This document shows positions 62,198 to 64,000 of a stretch of DNA of 64,000 bases, one piece after another. Each line of letters opens with the position of its first letter. Position 1 is the first letter of the stretch. Source of the stretch: Pseudomonas serbica. GTDB taxonomy: Bacteria > Pseudomonadota > Gammaproteobacteria > Pseudomonadales > Pseudomonadaceae. The translations under genes and the position numbers were made by a program. The DNA is taken from positions 1 through 64,000 of the forward strand of contig NZ_JAQIYM010000021.1 of assembly GCF_028823535.1 (NCBI RefSeq), written 5' to 3'. The notes below the pieces were generated by a model that was given only the letters and a program-made list of their open reading frames with translations, did no database searches and was not told the origin of the DNA.

Positions 62198-63532
62198 TTA
62201 CTTGGCGTTACTCGGGGTTGCGCCCTCGATATGGCCCAGAACGTCGTCTTTAGGCTCGTCGGCAATGCCACGGCCGCCCGAGGCCAACTCGGCTTGCAGC
62301 ACGTCAGTGTCCAGCTCCTTGACCCACTTGGCCACGACGATGGTGGCAACGGCGTTACCAACCAGGTTGGTCAGCGCACGGGCTTCAGACATGAAACGGT
62401 CGATACCCAGGATCAACGCCAGGCCGGCAACCGGCAGGTGGCCTACGGCGGACAGGGTGGCGGCCAGTACGATGAAGCCCGAACCGGTCACGCCTGCAGC
62501 ACCCTTGGAAGACAGCAGCAACACCACCAGCAAGGTGATCTGGTGCGTGATATCCATATGAGTGTCGGTGGCCTGGGCAATGAACACCGCAGCCATGGTC
62601 AGGTAGATCGCAGTACCGTCGAGGTTGAACGAGTAGCCGGTCGGAATCACCAGGCCTACCACCGACTTCTGCGCCCCCAGACGCTCCATCTTGATCAGCA
62701 TGCGCGGCAGCACCGACTCCGAAGAGGAAGTACCCAGCACAATCAGCAGCTCTTCACGGATGTAGCGGATCATCTTCAGCACGCTGAAGCCATGCAGGCG
62801 GGCAATCGAACCCAGCACGATCAGGATGAACAGCAGGCATGTAATGTAGAAGCAGGCCATCAACTGGCCCAGTTGCACCAGCGAGCCGACACCGTAGGCA
62901 CCGATGGTGAAGGCCATGGCACCGAAGGCACCGATCGGTGCGAGCTTCATGATCATGTTGATGATGTTGAACATGACGTGAGCGAAACGATCGATGAGGT
63001 CCAGCAACGGCCTGCCGTAGGCGCCCAGGCGATGCAGGGCGAAACCGAAGATCACCGAGAACATCAGCACTTGCAGGATGTCGCCCGTGGCGAATGCGCC
63101 GACGATGGTGGACGGGATCACGTTGAGCAGGAAGCCGATAACGCTTTGGTCCGCGCCAGCAGCGACATACTGTGCCACCTTGGAGGCATCCAGGGTGGTC
63201 ACGTCGATGTGCATGCCGTCACCCGGCTGGACGATGTTGACCACCACCAGGCCGACCAGCAGCGCGATCGTCGAAACGATCTCGAAGTACAGCAATGCGT
63301 AACCGCCGGTCTTGCCGACCGACTTCATGTCCTGCATGCCGGCGATACCGCTGACGACAGTGCAGAAGATGATCGGGGCGATGATCATCTTGATCAGCTT
63401 GATGAACCCGTCACCCAGTGGTTTTACTGCCACACCGAGCTGTGGATAGAAGTGACCGAGCAAGATACCGATGACAATTGCAACGATCACCTGGAAATAC
63501 AGGGATTTATACAGTGGCTGACGAGTCGTCAT
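62198..63532 (-). CDS. dctA: C4-dicarboxylate transporter DctA
   Basis: A 444-residue sodium/proton-coupled symporter for succinate, fumarate and malate in the inner membrane (DAACS family). Motifs: the serine-rich hairpin GTSSSESVLPRML (near 272), GYSFNLDGTAIYLTMAAVFIAQA (near 300) and GAAGVTGSGFIVLAATL (near 350), all elements of the substrate site. ATG at 63532; ATG at 63547 would add five residues. A sigma-54 promoter and two palindromes lie upstream. Confidence 0.96.
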   Translation of the reverse strand: MTTRQPLYKSLYFQVIVAIVIGILLGHFYPQLGVAVKPLGDGFIKLIKMIIAPIIFCTVVSGIAGMQDMKSVGKTGGYALLYFEIVSTIALLVGLVVVNIVQPGDGMHIDVTTLDASKVAQYVAAGADQSVIGFLLNVIPSTIVGAFATGDILQVLMFSVIFGFALHRLGAYGRPLLDLIDRFAHVMFNIINMIMKLAPIGAFGAMAFTIGAYGVGSLVQLGQLMACFYITCLLFILIVLGSIARLHGFSVLKMIRYIREELLIVLGTSSSESVLPRMLIKMERLGAQKSVVGLVIPTGYSFNLDGTAIYLTMAAVFIAQATDTHMDITHQITLLVVLLLSSKGAAGVTGSGFIVLAATLSAVGHLPVAGLALILGIDRFMSEARALTNLVGNAVATIVVAKWVKELDTDVLQAELASGGRGIADEPKDDVLGHIEGATPSNAK

Positions 63533-63662
63533 TGCAAAGTTCCTCAAGAGTGCGCGGCGACAACATCCAACTGTTGCCTACCTCACCTCAATTGCGAACC
63601 CTCCTGCACTGGAGGGATTTGTTTTTTCGAGCTGCTCGACGGCAGGCATCTGCTGGTCTTAT

Positions 63663-63678
63663 CGCAAAGCCCGTGCCA
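63663..63678 (-). promoter_or_regulatory. Sigma-54 (-24/-12) promoter of dctA
   Basis: Minus-strand TGGCACGGGCTTTGCG matches the RpoN consensus TGGCACG-N4-TTGC exactly at the invariant GG and GC. It lies about 130 bases upstream of the dctA ATG, on the correct strand, with start expected near 63652. Confidence 0.88.
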
Positions 63679-63757
63679 CCTTGTGCGAAAAGCCTGTAAG
63701 CCTTTTGCCAGCAAGGCCTGCAGGTTTTTACAACTCATCGCAACGCATTCGCGCAAT

Positions 63758-63771
63758 GGCGGATTTCCGCC
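63758..63771. promoter_or_regulatory. Upstream activating palindrome 1 (candidate DctD site)
   Basis: GGCGGATTTCCGCC, six-base perfect arms around TT, about 80 bases upstream of the -24 box. Confidence 0.65.
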
Positions 63772-63798
63772 CACTCATCGGATCAAGCCGGGTAATCT

Positions 63799-63812
63799 GG
63801 CGGATATCCGCC
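63799..63812. promoter_or_regulatory. Upstream activating palindrome 2 (candidate DctD site)
   Basis: GGCGGATATCCGCC, a perfect 14-base palindrome sharing both arms with the site at 63758. The two are 41 bases apart, close to four helical turns, as expected for cooperating activator dimers. Confidence 0.68.
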
Positions 63813-63871
63813 TTGTTCTTGCGTAACAACCACGGCTACCATCCGTCGCTCAATGGACGGACTTGCCTGCT

Positions 63872-64000
63872 ATGCGCGAACGCACCATCGCCAGTCATTT
63901 CGCCCGTGCCGCCCTCGGTGGCGCGCAACGGCGTGGCTACGATTATTCGAAACTGTTGCAGCAGTTGGGGATCAGTCCCGAGTTGCTCGACGAGCCTCGG
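63872..64000 (+). CDS. AraC-type transcriptional regulator, N-terminal fragment
   Basis: Partial gene running off the right edge. The 43 visible residues, MRERTIASHFARAALGGAQR and onward to LLQQLGISPELLDEPR, match the start of AraC regulators with an arabinose-binding-like N-terminal domain (the RGYDYSKLLQQLGIS pattern). The DNA-binding domain would be outside the window, so the family call is provisional. Divergent from dctA; the two share the region with the UAS palindromes. Confidence 0.65.
   Translation, partial: MRERTIASHFARAALGGAQRRGYDYSKLLQQLGISPELLDEPR

Noticed and set aside
62114..63826. A 570-codon open frame on the plus strand opposite dctA
   Set aside because: Histidine- and glutamine-rich translation without domains, lying wholly over dctA and its control region; typical antisense open frame of high-GC DNA.

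Overview
The window is high-GC chromosomal DNA of a Pseudomonas of the fluorescens lineage. The gene families are Pseudomonas core genes (gacS, fabA-fabB, relA, murB-lpxK, ttcA, dctA), and their local groupings match, from memory of PAO1, several separate PAO1 blocks (PA2977-2985, PA2811-2819, PA2876-2882, PA1609-1623, PA0926-0953, PA1183). Extragenic palindromes built on GGGAGCGGGCTTGCTCGCGAAGGC-like cores, typical of fluorescens-group genomes, sit between genes. I see no prophage, insertion sequence, integron or CRISPR array. No alignments could be run; gene names rest on motifs, length and gene order.

Layout. 1-34: start of an isoquinoline-oxidoreductase-type 2Fe-2S subunit leaving the window. 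215-7131: a tightly overlapping minus-strand envelope operon (exbB-exbD-lpxK-Trm112-kdsB-ptpA-murB) downstream of comEC. 7268-14310: DUF2062 protein, two-gene ABC exporter, GST, transglutaminase-like protein, FadE-type acyl-CoA dehydrogenase and a small conserved protein. 14318-17586: a LysR regulator divergent from an AlaX editing enzyme, a 2OG-Fe(II) oxygenase and a LysE exporter, the most system-like unexplained cluster. 17613-18305: five tRNA genes (Glu, Gly, Glu, Gly, Gly on the minus strand) behind a strong promoter with a GC-rich discriminator. 18546-24356: a coiled-coil membrane protein, a chemoreceptor, an SDR, an MDR reductase and pyrF. 24641-34396: a two-component system, an AI-2E family permease, an operon of acyl-CoA synthetase, thioesterase, two hydrolases and a DUF4892 protein behind a perfect 28-bp palindrome, then gpsA-DUF4389-sixA. 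34592-41542: TonB receptor, lone periplasmic binding protein and hybrid kinase in one operon, then fabA-fabB. 41962-48378: small protein, DUF2058, mazG, relA, rlmD, cysM. 48526-57590: a two-component pair, gacS, ldhA, small proteins, a TlpA-type lipoprotein and arsC-wrbA-DUF2069. 57658-64000: Tag-like glycosylase, ttcA, YIP1 protein, SprT, CaiB-type CoA transferase, dctA with a visible sigma-54 promoter and paired upstream palindromes, and the beginning of an AraC-type regulator.

How the parts work together. Envelope building (Kdo activation, lipid A 4'-kinase, peptidoglycan precursor reduction) is co-transcribed with an ExbB/ExbD energiser. Global control is well represented: GacS, a hybrid kinase in the position of P. 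aeruginosa PA1611, RelA, and the stringent-type tRNA promoter on which ppGpp would act. Lipid metabolism appears three times (FadE, acyl-CoA synthetase operon, FabA/FabB), two of them with candidate operators.
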